Shown: piece by piece, positions 25,832 to 33,580 of the stretch
How the letters are laid out: each line of letters begins with the position of its first letter
How positions within the stretch are numbered: the stretch's first letter is position 1
Assembly: GCF_000526795.1 (NCBI RefSeq)
Contig: NZ_JAGT01000001.1
Coordinates: forward strand, 1-64,000
Direction of reading: 5' to 3'
Length of the DNA stretch: 64,000 bases
Source: Ruminococcus flavefaciens AE3010
Lineage (GTDB): Bacteria; Bacillota; Clostridia; Oscillospirales; Ruminococcaceae
Translations under genes and position numbers: made by a program
Notes under the pieces: model-generated
Seen by the model: the letters and a program-made list of their open reading frames with translations, nothing else
Database searches by the model: none
Told to the model about the DNA's origin: nothing

Positions 25832-27730
25832 ATGAAAACTCTTGAAGAACTCAAGGTTGTCAGAGACAGCATGAAGGGCGAGGTTGCTCTCAGAACACAT
25901 GGCAATGCTTCTTCAAAATATGAAAGACACGTCCTTGTCTGCGGCGGTACAGGCTGTACATCTTCAGGCTCACCCAAGATCATTGAGGAGCTCGAAAAGC
26001 AGTTTGCAGATAAGGGACTTACAGATAAGGTACAGATCGTTAAGACAGGCTGCTTCGGACTCTGCGAGCGCGGTCCTATCATGATCGTATATCCCGAGGG
26101 CTCTTTCTACTCACGCGTTAAGGTAGAGGAGATCCCACGTATCGTTGACGAGCACCTCATCGGCGGCAGCCCTGTTAAGGAGTTCCTCTATGAGGAGACA
26201 GTCGTAGGCGACGAGATCAAGTCTCTTGACGATACTTCATTCTACAAAAAGCAGCACCGTGTTGCTCTCAGAAACTGCGGTGTTATCAATCCTGAAAATA
26301 TCAACGAGTACATAGGACGTGACGGTTATGAGGCTCTCGGTAAGGTCCTAACAACTATGACTCCCGAGGACGTTATCCAGACAATCCTCGATTCAGGTCT
26401 TCGCGGACGCGGAGGCGGCGGATTCCCAACAGGTATGAAGTGGAAGCTTGCCCGCAACATCGTTCCCAACGCTGACCAGAAGTACGTTTGCTGTAACGCT
26501 GACGAGGGTGACCCGGGCGCATTCATGGACCGTTCAGTACTTGAGGGCGACCCCCATGTTGTACTTGAGGCTATGGCTATCGCAGGTTATGCTATCGGCG
26601 CAACACAGGGTTATATTTATGTCCGTGCTGAGTATCCTATCGCTGTTGAGCGTCTTAACATCGCTATCAAGCAGGCTCGTGAGAACGGCATGCTGGGCAA
26701 GAACATCTTCGGAACAGATTTCTGCTTCGATATCGACCTCCGTCTCGGTGCAGGCGCTTTCGTCTGCGGTGAGGAGACAGCTCTTATGACATCAATCGAG
26801 GGTAACCGCGGCGAGCCCCGTCCAAGACCTCCTTTCCCTGCTGAAAAAGGTCTTTTCCAGAAGCCAACTATCCTCAACAATGTTGAGACATATGCTAATA
26901 TCCCACAGATCATACTCAACGGTGCACAGTGGTTCGCATCAATGGGTACCGAGAAGTCAAAGGGTACTAAGGTATTCGCTCTCGGCGGCAAGATCAAGAA
27001 CACAGGTCTCGTAGAAGTTCCTATGGGTACTACGCTCCGCGAAGTTATCGAAGAGATCGGCGGCGGTATCCCCAACGGCAAGAAGTTCAAGGCTGCTCAG
27101 ACAGGTGGTCCTTCAGGCGGATGTATCGATCCTTCAAACTTCGATATTCCCATCGATTACGATAACCTTATCGGTATCGGTTCAATGATGGGTTCAGGCG
27201 GACTTATCGTTATGGACGAAGATAACTGTATGGTAGATATCGCTAAGTTCTTCCTCGAGTTCACAGTTGACGAGTCCTGCGGTAAGTGTACACCATGCCG
27301 TATCGGTACTAAGAGAATGTGGGAGATCCTTGACAAGATCACAAAGGGCAAGGGAACTCTTGAGGATCTCGACAAGCTTGAAGAGCTGGCTTACCACATC
27401 AAGGCTAACTCTCTCTGCGGTCTCGGTCAGACTGCTCCTAACCCTGTTCTCTCAACACTCAGATGCTTCCGTGATGAGTACATCGCTCACGTTGTTGACA
27501 AGAAGTGTCCTGCAGGCGTATGTAAGGACCTCCTCAGCTTCGAGATCGAAAAGGATAAGTGTATCGGCTGCGGTATGTGTGCTAAGCAGTGTCCTGCTTC
27601 CGCTATCACAAGAACAGATTACATCGCTCCCGGCAAGAAGCTTGCTGCAATGGAGATCGACAAGACTAAGTGCGTGAAGTGCGGTGCTTGTATCGCTACA
27701 TGTAAGTTCAAGGCAATCATCAAGAAGTAA
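25832..27730 (+). CDS. hydB: [FeFe]-hydrogenase NuoF-like subunit HydB
   Basis: 632 residues. An N-terminal thioredoxin-like [2Fe-2S] domain (VCGGTGCTSSG ... KTGCFGLCERGP), a NuoF core with the FMN/NADH site GLRGRGGGGFPTGMKW and a [4Fe-4S] site ESCGKCTPCRIGTKRM, then two C-terminal ferredoxin-type clusters (CIGCGMCAKQCP and CVKCGACIATC). This is the NADH-oxidising, flavin-bearing subunit where electron bifurcation or confurcation with ferredoxin takes place. AGGAGGT precedes the start; hydA begins 15 nt after the stop. Confidence 0.95.
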   Translation: MKTLEELKVVRDSMKGEVALRTHGNASSKYERHVLVCGGTGCTSSGSPKIIEELEKQFADKGLTDKVQIVKTGCFGLCERGPIMIVYPEGSFYSRVKVEEIPRIVDEHLIGGSPVKEFLYEETVVGDEIKSLDDTSFYKKQHRVALRNCGVINPENINEYIGRDGYEALGKVLTTMTPEDVIQTILDSGLRGRGGGGFPTGMKWKLARNIVPNADQKYVCCNADEGDPGAFMDRSVLEGDPHVVLEAMAIAGYAIGATQGYIYVRAEYPIAVERLNIAIKQARENGMLGKNIFGTDFCFDIDLRLGAGAFVCGEETALMTSIEGNRGEPRPRPPFPAEKGLFQKPTILNNVETYANIPQIILNGAQWFASMGTEKSKGTKVFALGGKIKNTGLVEVPMGTTLREVIEEIGGGIPNGKKFKAAQTGGPSGGCIDPSNFDIPIDYDNLIGIGSMMGSGGLIVMDEDNCMVDIAKFFLEFTVDESCGKCTPCRIGTKRMWEILDKITKGKGTLEDLDKLEELAYHIKANSLCGLGQTAPNPVLSTLRCFRDEYIAHVVDKKCPAGVCKDLLSFEIEKDKCIGCGMCAKQCPASAITRTDYIAPGKKLAAMEIDKTKCVKCGACIATCKFKAIIKK

Positions 27731-27744
27731 GCGGAGGAATAGTA

Positions 27745-29493
27745 ATGGAAAATATTACAGTAAAAATCAACGGTGTTGAATTTGAAGTCCCCAAGGGCAC
27801 TACTGTTCTTGAAGCTGCTCACAAGGCTGGATTTGAGATTCCTACACTTTGCTATATGAAGGAGATCAACGAGATCGGTGCCTGCCGTATCTGCGTTACA
27901 GAGGTAAACGAGGGCAGAGGCTTCCGTCTGGTTGCAGGCTGCGTATACCCATGTTCCAACAATATGGAGATCCTCACAAACTCACCAAAGGTCATCGAGT
28001 CAAGAAAGAAGACTCTCGAGCTCATCCTTTCAACTCATGACAGAAAGTGCCTCTCCTGCGTAAGAAGCGGCAACTGCGAGCTCCAGAAGCTTGCTAAGGA
28101 CTACGGCGTTGAGGACGCTACAAAGTATGACGGCGTAAAGAACGAGTACGAGGTAGACAATTCTGCTCCTCATATGTACCGTGACAATAACAAGTGTATC
28201 CTTTGCCGCCGTTGCGTAGCAGTATGTGCAAAGACACAGGGCATCGGCGTTATCGGTGCTAACGAGCGTGGATTCAAGACATATATCGGCTCTGCATTCG
28301 ATATGGGACTGGGCGAGACAAGCTGCGTATCCTGCGGACAGTGTATCGCAGTATGTCCTGTTGGTGCTCTCTCCGAGAAGGACTACACCAAGGAAGTTCT
28401 TGCAGCTATCGCTGATCCCGAGAAGACAGTTCTCGTACAGACAGCTCCTGCTGTTCGTGCAGGTCTCGGCGAGTGCTTCGGCAATCCTATCGGCACAAAC
28501 GCAGAAGGCAAGATGGCAGCTGCTCTCCGCAGACTGGGCTTCGACAAGGTATTCGATACAGACTTTGCTGCTGACCTCACAATCATGGAAGAAGCTACAG
28601 AGTTCCTTGATCGTTTCTCAAACGGCGGAACACTTCCTCTTATCACATCATGCTCACCAGGTTGGGTAAAGTTCTGTGAGCACTACTATCCTGATCTTCT
28701 CGATCACCTTTCAAGCTGTAAGTCACCACAGCAGATGTTCGGTGCAACAGCTAAGACATACTATGCTCAGAAGATGGGCATCGATCCCAAGAACATCGTT
28801 ATGGTATCTATCATGCCATGTACAGCTAAGAAGTTCGAGATCGGCAGACCCGATCAGAGCGCAGCAGGCGTACCTGATGTTGACTATGCTCTCACAACAC
28901 GTGAGCTTGGCAGAATGATCGAGCGCGCAGGTATCCTCTTCAACTCACTTCCCGATGAGAAGTTCGATGATCCGCTGGGTATCTCAACAGGTGCAGGCGT
29001 TATCTTCGGCGCTACAGGCGGTGTTATGGAGGCTGCTCTCAGAACAGCTGTATACACACTCACAGGCGAGAACGTAACAGATCTCCCGGAGGTTCGTGGT
29101 ACTAAGGATATCAAGGAAGCAACATACGACGTTGCCGGCAACAAGGTAAAGGTTATCGTAACAAGCGGTCTTGCTAACGCAAGAAAGGTTCTTGACGATA
29201 TTAGAGCAGGCAAGTGCGACGCTCAGTTCATCGAGATCATGGCTTGTCCCGGCGGCTGTGTAAACGGCGGCGGTCAGCCACAGGTTCCTATGGGCGTAAG
29301 AAACTTCGTTGACATCAGAGAAGAGAGAGCTAAGGTGCTCTACAACCTCGACAAGTCAATGCCTCTCAGACAGTCTCACGAGAACCCTGCTATCAAGAAG
29401 GTTTACGAGGAATTCTTCGAGAAGCCCGGCAGCCACAAGGCACATGAGGTTCTCCACACATCTTACGTTAAGAGAAAAGTTAACGAAATATGA
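27745..29493 (+). CDS. hydA: [FeFe]-hydrogenase catalytic subunit HydA
   Basis: 582 residues. An N-terminal [2Fe-2S] domain (CYMKEINEIGACRICV), a His-ligated [4Fe-4S] (STHDRKCLSCVRSGNC), two ferredoxin clusters (CILCRRCVAVC, CVSCGQCIAVCP), then the H-cluster domain with L1 TSCSPGW (near 300), L2 MPCTAKKFE (near 356) and L3 MACPGGCVNGGGQP (near 498), followed by the small-subunit-like tail. All H-cluster ligands are present. With HydB and HydC it forms the cytoplasmic trimeric bifurcating enzyme; maturation needs HydG (encoded at 1.2 kb) plus HydE and HydF. Ends at a strong terminator. Confidence 0.97.
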   Translation: MENITVKINGVEFEVPKGTTVLEAAHKAGFEIPTLCYMKEINEIGACRICVTEVNEGRGFRLVAGCVYPCSNNMEILTNSPKVIESRKKTLELILSTHDRKCLSCVRSGNCELQKLAKDYGVEDATKYDGVKNEYEVDNSAPHMYRDNNKCILCRRCVAVCAKTQGIGVIGANERGFKTYIGSAFDMGLGETSCVSCGQCIAVCPVGALSEKDYTKEVLAAIADPEKTVLVQTAPAVRAGLGECFGNPIGTNAEGKMAAALRRLGFDKVFDTDFAADLTIMEEATEFLDRFSNGGTLPLITSCSPGWVKFCEHYYPDLLDHLSSCKSPQQMFGATAKTYYAQKMGIDPKNIVMVSIMPCTAKKFEIGRPDQSAAGVPDVDYALTTRELGRMIERAGILFNSLPDEKFDDPLGISTGAGVIFGATGGVMEAALRTAVYTLTGENVTDLPEVRGTKDIKEATYDVAGNKVKVIVTSGLANARKVLDDIRAGKCDAQFIEIMACPGGCVNGGGQPQVPMGVRNFVDIREERAKVLYNLDKSMPLRQSHENPAIKKVYEEFFEKPGSHKAHEVLHTSYVKRKVNEI

Positions 29494-29511
29494 TAAAAAG
29501 CTGAATTCATT

Positions 29512-29541
29512 AAAGAGCGGACAATTTAGTCCGCTCTTTTT
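29512..29541 (+). terminator. Terminator of hydCBA
   Basis: AAAGAGCGGAC with GTCCGCTCTTT around a short loop, then T5, 20 nt after the hydA stop. Confidence 0.9.
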
Positions 29542-29542
29542 G

Positions 29543-29571
29543 TTGACATAAGGCTAAAAATGTGGTATAAT
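29543..29571 (+). promoter_or_regulatory. Promoter of the zinc-ribbon and rubrerythrin genes
   Basis: TTGACA (29543-29548), 17-bp spacer, TATAAT (29566-29571), directly after the hydrogenase terminator. Confidence 0.85.
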
Positions 29572-29610
29572 AGAAAAAATACTATTTTTATTTACAAGGG
29601 GGGCGATTTA

Positions 29611-29832
29611 ATGGATAATGTTTGTGAGTTTTGTGCGACAAAGGTCGTAAGAGGAACCCTTGTGACGCCTTATGCGGTTCAGTTTTATCCCGAGGGCGAA
29701 GAGATGAAGCTGAAACCAAAGAGAAGTCAGGTCATTTGTGATGCCTGCCCGCAGTGCGGACATATCCAGAATATCAGACTGAAGAATCCCGAGAATATCA
29801 TGAAGTACCGTTATACCATACTTGACGATTGA
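29611..29832 (+). CDS. Small zinc-ribbon protein
   Basis: 73 residues starting MDNVCEFCATKVVRG and holding a second Cys group CDACPQCGHIQNI, so two CxxC knuckles that probably bind zinc. The start follows AAGGGGGGCG; an upstream in-frame ATG lacks a ribosome site. The middle segment is KLKPKRSQV. I do not recognise a named family. It shares a promoter with the downstream rubrerythrin gene 56 nt away. Confidence 0.7.
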   Translation: MDNVCEFCATKVVRGTLVTPYAVQFYPEGEEMKLKPKRSQVICDACPQCGHIQNIRLKNPENIMKYRYTILDD

Positions 29833-29888
29833 TATTCGGAATATTCTGAAAAAATTTGCAGATACTGTTTCTGAAAGGAAGTGGTATA

Positions 29889-30506
29889 ATGCAAACAGAT
29901 CTCAACAAAAGCCGGACCCGCATGAATCTCATGCGGGCCTTTGCAGGTGAGTGCCAGTCACGTCAGAGGTACTATCAGGCAGCGCTTATAGCACAGCAGC
30001 AGAAGCTCATAGGAATCGAGCGAATGTTCAGGTTCACAGCCGAGCAGGAGGAACGCCACGCAATGGTGTTCTGGAAGCTTATGAAAGAAGCCGAAGGGCA
30101 GACCGTGGACGTTACCGCGGGCTATCCCGCCGATGTATTCGAGGATATCCAGCAGCTTCTTGACGCTTCACAAAAGGAAGAGGACAAAGAGCACATCGTG
30201 GTGTATCCCGATTTTGCACGTATAGCCGACGATGAGGGCTTCACGGAGGCGGCACAGAAGTTCCGTGCCATAGCTGAGATAGAGAATGAGCATAAGCAGC
30301 GTTTTGCCTATTACGCGGAGCTTTACCGTGAGGGTAAACTCTTCCGCAGCGACGACACACAGCAGCGGTGGATATGCCTTAATTGCGGTCATATCCATGT
30401 TGGCAGCGAGCCTCCCAAGGAGTGTCCTGTGTGCAGTGCCGAGCAGGGCTACTTTATCCGCGAGGAAGAAGCAGCTTTTACTTCCTGCTCTATTATTAAA
30501 AAGTAG
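29889..30506 (+). CDS. Rubrerythrin
   Basis: 205 residues: a four-helix ferritin-like di-iron domain (FAGECQSRQRYYQAAL, then EQEERHAMVFWKLM and IAEIENEHKQRFAYY) and a C-terminal rubredoxin-like FeCys4 domain (WICLNCGHIHVG ... CPVCSAEQGYF). It reduces peroxide with NADH-derived electrons and protects anaerobes, including oxygen-sensitive hydrogenase, from oxidative stress. AGGAAGTGG precedes ATG 29889; an upstream ATG is unlikely. The first codons include a terminator-like hairpin (29917-29937). Confidence 0.92.
   Translation: MQTDLNKSRTRMNLMRAFAGECQSRQRYYQAALIAQQQKLIGIERMFRFTAEQEERHAMVFWKLMKEAEGQTVDVTAGYPADVFEDIQQLLDASQKEEDKEHIVVYPDFARIADDEGFTEAAQKFRAIAEIENEHKQRFAYYAELYREGKLFRSDDTQQRWICLNCGHIHVGSEPPKECPVCSAEQGYFIREEEAAFTSCSIIKK
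29917..29937 (+). other. Terminator-like hairpin inside the rubrerythrin start region
   Basis: CCCGCATGA (29917-29925) pairs perfectly with TCATGCGGG (29929-29937) across a 3-nt loop, then CCTTTG. It lies at codons 10-17 (TRMNLMR). The T tract is short, so termination would be weak; it may instead affect translation or mRNA stability. Confidence 0.35.
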
Positions 30507-30535
30507 AAAGACGGCTAAGAACGCATATAAAAGTT

Positions 30536-30562
30536 CAGCCCCGAGGCAATGCCTCGGGGCTG
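30536..30562. terminator. Terminator between rubrerythrin and the MATE gene
   Basis: CAGCCCCGAGGC (30536-30547) with GCCTCGGGGCTG (30551-30562), a 12-bp GC-rich stem. The flanking T tract is better on the minus strand. It separates convergent genes. Confidence 0.7.
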
Positions 30563-30687
30563 ATTCATGCTGTTATCAGTCGGATATTGCGGGTGCACAG
30601 CTTTGCATATAGCATTGCCAGCCAAATCAAAGATTTGGGGCACTGCTTAACTGTGCGCCCATACAAGCTAACGGCTCATGGCTGACC
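30563..30687. other. Short convergent spacer
   Basis: Contains one small hairpin (CCAAATC / GATTTGG, near 30623-30639) without a T tract. No gene or known RNA recognised. Confidence 0.4.
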
Positions 30688-32043
30688 TCATATCTGCTGT
30701 TTTTTCAGCTTGCGCATGAGTATCAGGAATACTATGAGCTCAACTCCGAATGTGGCAAGCCATGAGATTGCGTAGGAGAGATACAGGCTCTTGATGCTGT
30801 GGTACTGTGGTATCCTGAATACAATGTATATCCAGCCAAGACGAATACCAACAACGCCAAGCACAGTAATGAGCATGGGCAGCACGGAGCTTCCCAGACC
30901 GCGGATAAGTCCCGTGGTCACATCCATAAGTCCGCAGAGGAAGTATGGTATCATAATGTAGGTCATACGCACCATGCCGTACTTTATAGCCTCTTCAGAG
31001 TCAGTAATGTAGATGGACAGCAGCGGCCTGCCGAAGAGCAGAGCTGTGAGCCCCATTGCCATTCCCGTACAGAATACCGCGATAAGACATATCCACATGA
31101 TTTTTTTGATACGGTCAAGCTTCCCTGCACCATAGTTCTGACCTGTGAAGTTCAGGGAGGTCTGGCTGTATGAGTTCATAGATGTGTACACGAAGCCCTC
31201 TATATTCTGAGCAGCGGCGTTTCCCGTGTTAACAACTGGACCGAAGAAGTTTATAGAGGACTGTATTATAACATTGGATACTGCGAAAAGTGAGGACTGT
31301 ATACCTGCGGGGAAGCCTATCTGTAGAATACGCTTGAGCTGTCTGCCGTAGATGTGGAGCTTTTTAAGATCCAGTCGGCAGGCGTCCTCTCTCTTCATAA
31401 GAGCGCGGACTATGAGCAGTCCCGAAAAGGTCTGGGATATAGCCGTGGCAAGTGCAACTCCCGCCACGTCCATATGGAATAATATGACAAAAATCAGGTT
31501 CAGTATAACATTGAGGAAGCCTGCGGCGGTAAGGTAGTACAGCGGACTTTTTGTATCGCCTGCGGCTCGGAGAATGGCTGAGCCGAAGTTATACAGCATG
31601 CTCGCGATAGTACCGCAGAAGTATATCCTCATATAAGAAGTGGCGAGACTGAGCTGCTCCTTTGGAGTGTCCATAAGTTTCAGGAATGTCTCGGAGAAGA
31701 GCAAGCCTACAACAGTGAGCAGGGCTCCGCATATAAGTGCAGTGGGTATGGCAGTATGTACTGTTCTGTGAACGTCCTCGCTCCTTCCCGAGCCGATACC
31801 GTGAGCCACGGTAACGCCTGCGCCCACAGAAAGACCGATGAACAGGTTTACCATAAGGTTTATAAGTGCGCCTGTAGCGCCTACCGCGCCAACGGAATTG
31901 CTTCCGCAGCACCGTCCTACCACCACAAGGTCTGCGGCATTGAAGAGAAGCTGCAAAACGCCTGTGAGAATGATAGGGATAGTATAAAGAATGATTTTGC
32001 TGACGAGAGGTCCCTCGCACATATCCGAGGATTTGCTCTGCAT
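30688..32043 (-). CDS. MATE family efflux transporter
   Basis: 451 residues with 12 predicted membrane segments in two similar halves, starting MQSKSSDMCEGPLVSKII and containing the family pattern FNAADLVVVGRCCGSNSVGAVGATGA. MATE pumps export drugs or metabolites in exchange for Na+ or H+. The chosen start (32041-32043) has AGGAGT upstream; a longer in-frame ORF lacks a site. Transcribed with or after plsY, but a terminator lies between. Substrate unknown. Confidence 0.92.
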   Translation of the reverse strand: MQSKSSDMCEGPLVSKIILYTIPIILTGVLQLLFNAADLVVVGRCCGSNSVGAVGATGALINLMVNLFIGLSVGAGVTVAHGIGSGRSEDVHRTVHTAIPTALICGALLTVVGLLFSETFLKLMDTPKEQLSLATSYMRIYFCGTIASMLYNFGSAILRAAGDTKSPLYYLTAAGFLNVILNLIFVILFHMDVAGVALATAISQTFSGLLIVRALMKREDACRLDLKKLHIYGRQLKRILQIGFPAGIQSSLFAVSNVIIQSSINFFGPVVNTGNAAAQNIEGFVYTSMNSYSQTSLNFTGQNYGAGKLDRIKKIMWICLIAVFCTGMAMGLTALLFGRPLLSIYITDSEEAIKYGMVRMTYIMIPYFLCGLMDVTTGLIRGLGSSVLPMLITVLGVVGIRLGWIYIVFRIPQYHSIKSLYLSYAISWLATFGVELIVFLILMRKLKKQQI

Positions 32044-32102
32044 AAGAAAGACTCCTAACTGCCGCTGAGTACTGGAGCGCTGCGGCTGACGCATATGGTC
32101 AC

Positions 32103-32127
32103 AAAAAAGCCCCCGAAGGGACTTTTT
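32103..32127 (-). terminator. plsY terminator
   Basis: On the minus strand AAAAAGTCCC / GGGGGCTTTTTT around a TTCG loop, overlapping the plsY stop codon. Confidence 0.75.
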
Positions 32128-32761
32128 AATCGTTTGTGTTTTTTCGTATCCTTGCGATCTCCTGATCCTTTTTCCAGAGGAAGCTTATATGAGCCTCCGT
32201 GCCGTTCTGTATTCTCTTGAAGTTTTCGATATGTTTGAAGAGAATGACCAGAGCCACAACGGAAAGTATGGTAGTGCCAACAGGGTCTCCCGTAAGCAGT
32301 GCATATATCATAGTGAAGATCACCGAGCCTGTAACAGGTACAACGCAGACATAGTCCACGGAGAAGCCAAGCAGCATCTCAAAGCCGAGAAGCAGTACAA
32401 ATACTATGGGATTGAATGCGAGGATAGTTCCCCCCAGAGAAGCCAGACCTTTTCCGCCGCGGAATCTCATAAGTACAGGGAAGATATGTCCCAGTATGCA
32501 GCATGAGCCTGCAAGTATCTTTGCGAACCTGAGCTGAGGGAACAGATAAGCTCCGAGAAGCGAGGCTGCAACAGCCTTGAATATATCGAAAAGAGCAACA
32601 AAAAGCCCTGCTTTTTTTCCTACAGTGATAACAGTATTTGAAGCTCCCGCATTGCCTGACCCTCTTTGACGGATATCGAACCCTTTCAGCTTTGATATGA
32701 TGAAAGCAGGATTGATATTACCGAAGAGATAGCCGATAAGAGCACAGAGAACGAACTGCAT
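32126..32761 (-). CDS. plsY: Glycerol-3-phosphate acyltransferase PlsY
   Basis: 211 residues, five membrane helices. It transfers acyl groups from acyl-phosphate to glycerol-3-phosphate, the first step of phospholipid synthesis in Gram-positives. The conserved motifs are GSGNAGASNT, LMRFRGGKGLAS and FKHIENFKRI. Start at 32759-32761 just after a G-rich ribosome site; an ATG 15 nt upstream is part of that site. Its presence agrees with the absence of a plsB-type enzyme in Firmicutes. Confidence 0.95.
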   Translation of the reverse strand: MQFVLCALIGYLFGNINPAFIISKLKGFDIRQRGSGNAGASNTVITVGKKAGLFVALFDIFKAVAASLLGAYLFPQLRFAKILAGSCCILGHIFPVLMRFRGGKGLASLGGTILAFNPIVFVLLLGFEMLLGFSVDYVCVVPVTGSVIFTMIYALLTGDPVGTTILSVVALVILFKHIENFKRIQNGTEAHISFLWKKDQEIARIRKNTND

Positions 32762-32776
32762 AACGACCCCCCCCAT

Positions 32777-33008
32777 TGTATAAAGGCATGATAACTGCCT
32801 TGTTAAAAAAATGACTAACCATATCTATAATACTAATATAATATCATATTTCCTTGAAAAAGTAAATACCCATAATGGATTTTTTTGTCGTTATATGGTT
32901 AAATAATAAAAATAAATTTGCTGACGTTTCGTTTTTGAAGCTGAAAGCGATTAGTATTAGTGAAAGGGGAAATACCAATAATCATGTACATGAGCAGGAG
33001 TGAGATAT
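32777..33008. other. AT-rich divergent intergenic region
   Basis: Region between plsY (leftward) and the sigma factor (rightward). Strongly AT-rich, with several A and T runs. It must hold promoters for both, but I could not pick clear boxes. No known RNA recognised. Confidence 0.35.
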
Positions 33009-33569
33009 ATGAATGATATTGAATTGCGGCAGATGCTTAAATCTGCACCCGAAAGGGGACAGCGAGCCTTTTACGATAAATACTTCAACTACGTCTATAC
33101 TATAGTATATGCAAGGCTCAGGTCTTATGCCGAGCCTGAGGATATAGACGAATGTGTGGGAGATGTATTTGCTCACTGCTTCTTCTATTTTGACAAGCAG
33201 GAAGAGATAAACGGCGACCTTAAAGCCTTTGTGGCAACCGTTGCACGTAATAAGGCTGTAGATACATACAGAAGAGTAGCGAGGCACAAGGAGCGCAATG
33301 TGGCAATGGACGACAATGAGGAGTTCATCTCCGACGAGAACATTGCCGAGACAGCTGAGACTTCGGAGATGCGGCAGCTGCTTTACGATAAAGTGGGTGA
33401 GCTGGGCGAGCCCGACTCTACCATAATCATACAGAAGTACTTCTACGGACGAAGCTCAAAGGAAATAGCAAAGATAGTGGAGCTTTCGTCCGATAATGTC
33501 CGCGCCAGATGCAGCCGCGCAGTGAAAAGACTGCGTGAGCTGCTGTTACAGGCAGGATTTGCAAGATAG
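33009..33569 (+). CDS. ECF RNA polymerase sigma factor
   Basis: 186 residues with sigma region 2 (AFYDKYFNYVYTIVYARLR then FVATVARNKAVDTYRR) and region 4 (IIQKYFYGRSSKEIAKIVELSSDNVRARCSRAVKRLRE), and no regions 1 or 3: an extracytoplasmic-function type factor. AGGAGTG precedes ATG 33009; GTG 33000 is less likely. The next gene, 11 nt away, encodes a membrane protein that could be its anti-sigma partner. The regulon is unknown. Confidence 0.9.
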   Translation: MNDIELRQMLKSAPERGQRAFYDKYFNYVYTIVYARLRSYAEPEDIDECVGDVFAHCFFYFDKQEEINGDLKAFVATVARNKAVDTYRRVARHKERNVAMDDNEEFISDENIAETAETSEMRQLLYDKVGELGEPDSTIIIQKYFYGRSSKEIAKIVELSSDNVRARCSRAVKRLRELLLQAGFAR

Positions 33570-33580
33570 GAGGATAGGAT

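Noticed and set aside
30799-32058. Several plus-strand ORFs opposite the MATE gene
   Set aside because: No ribosome sites, and the minus-strand product is a full-length transporter with clear family motifs.
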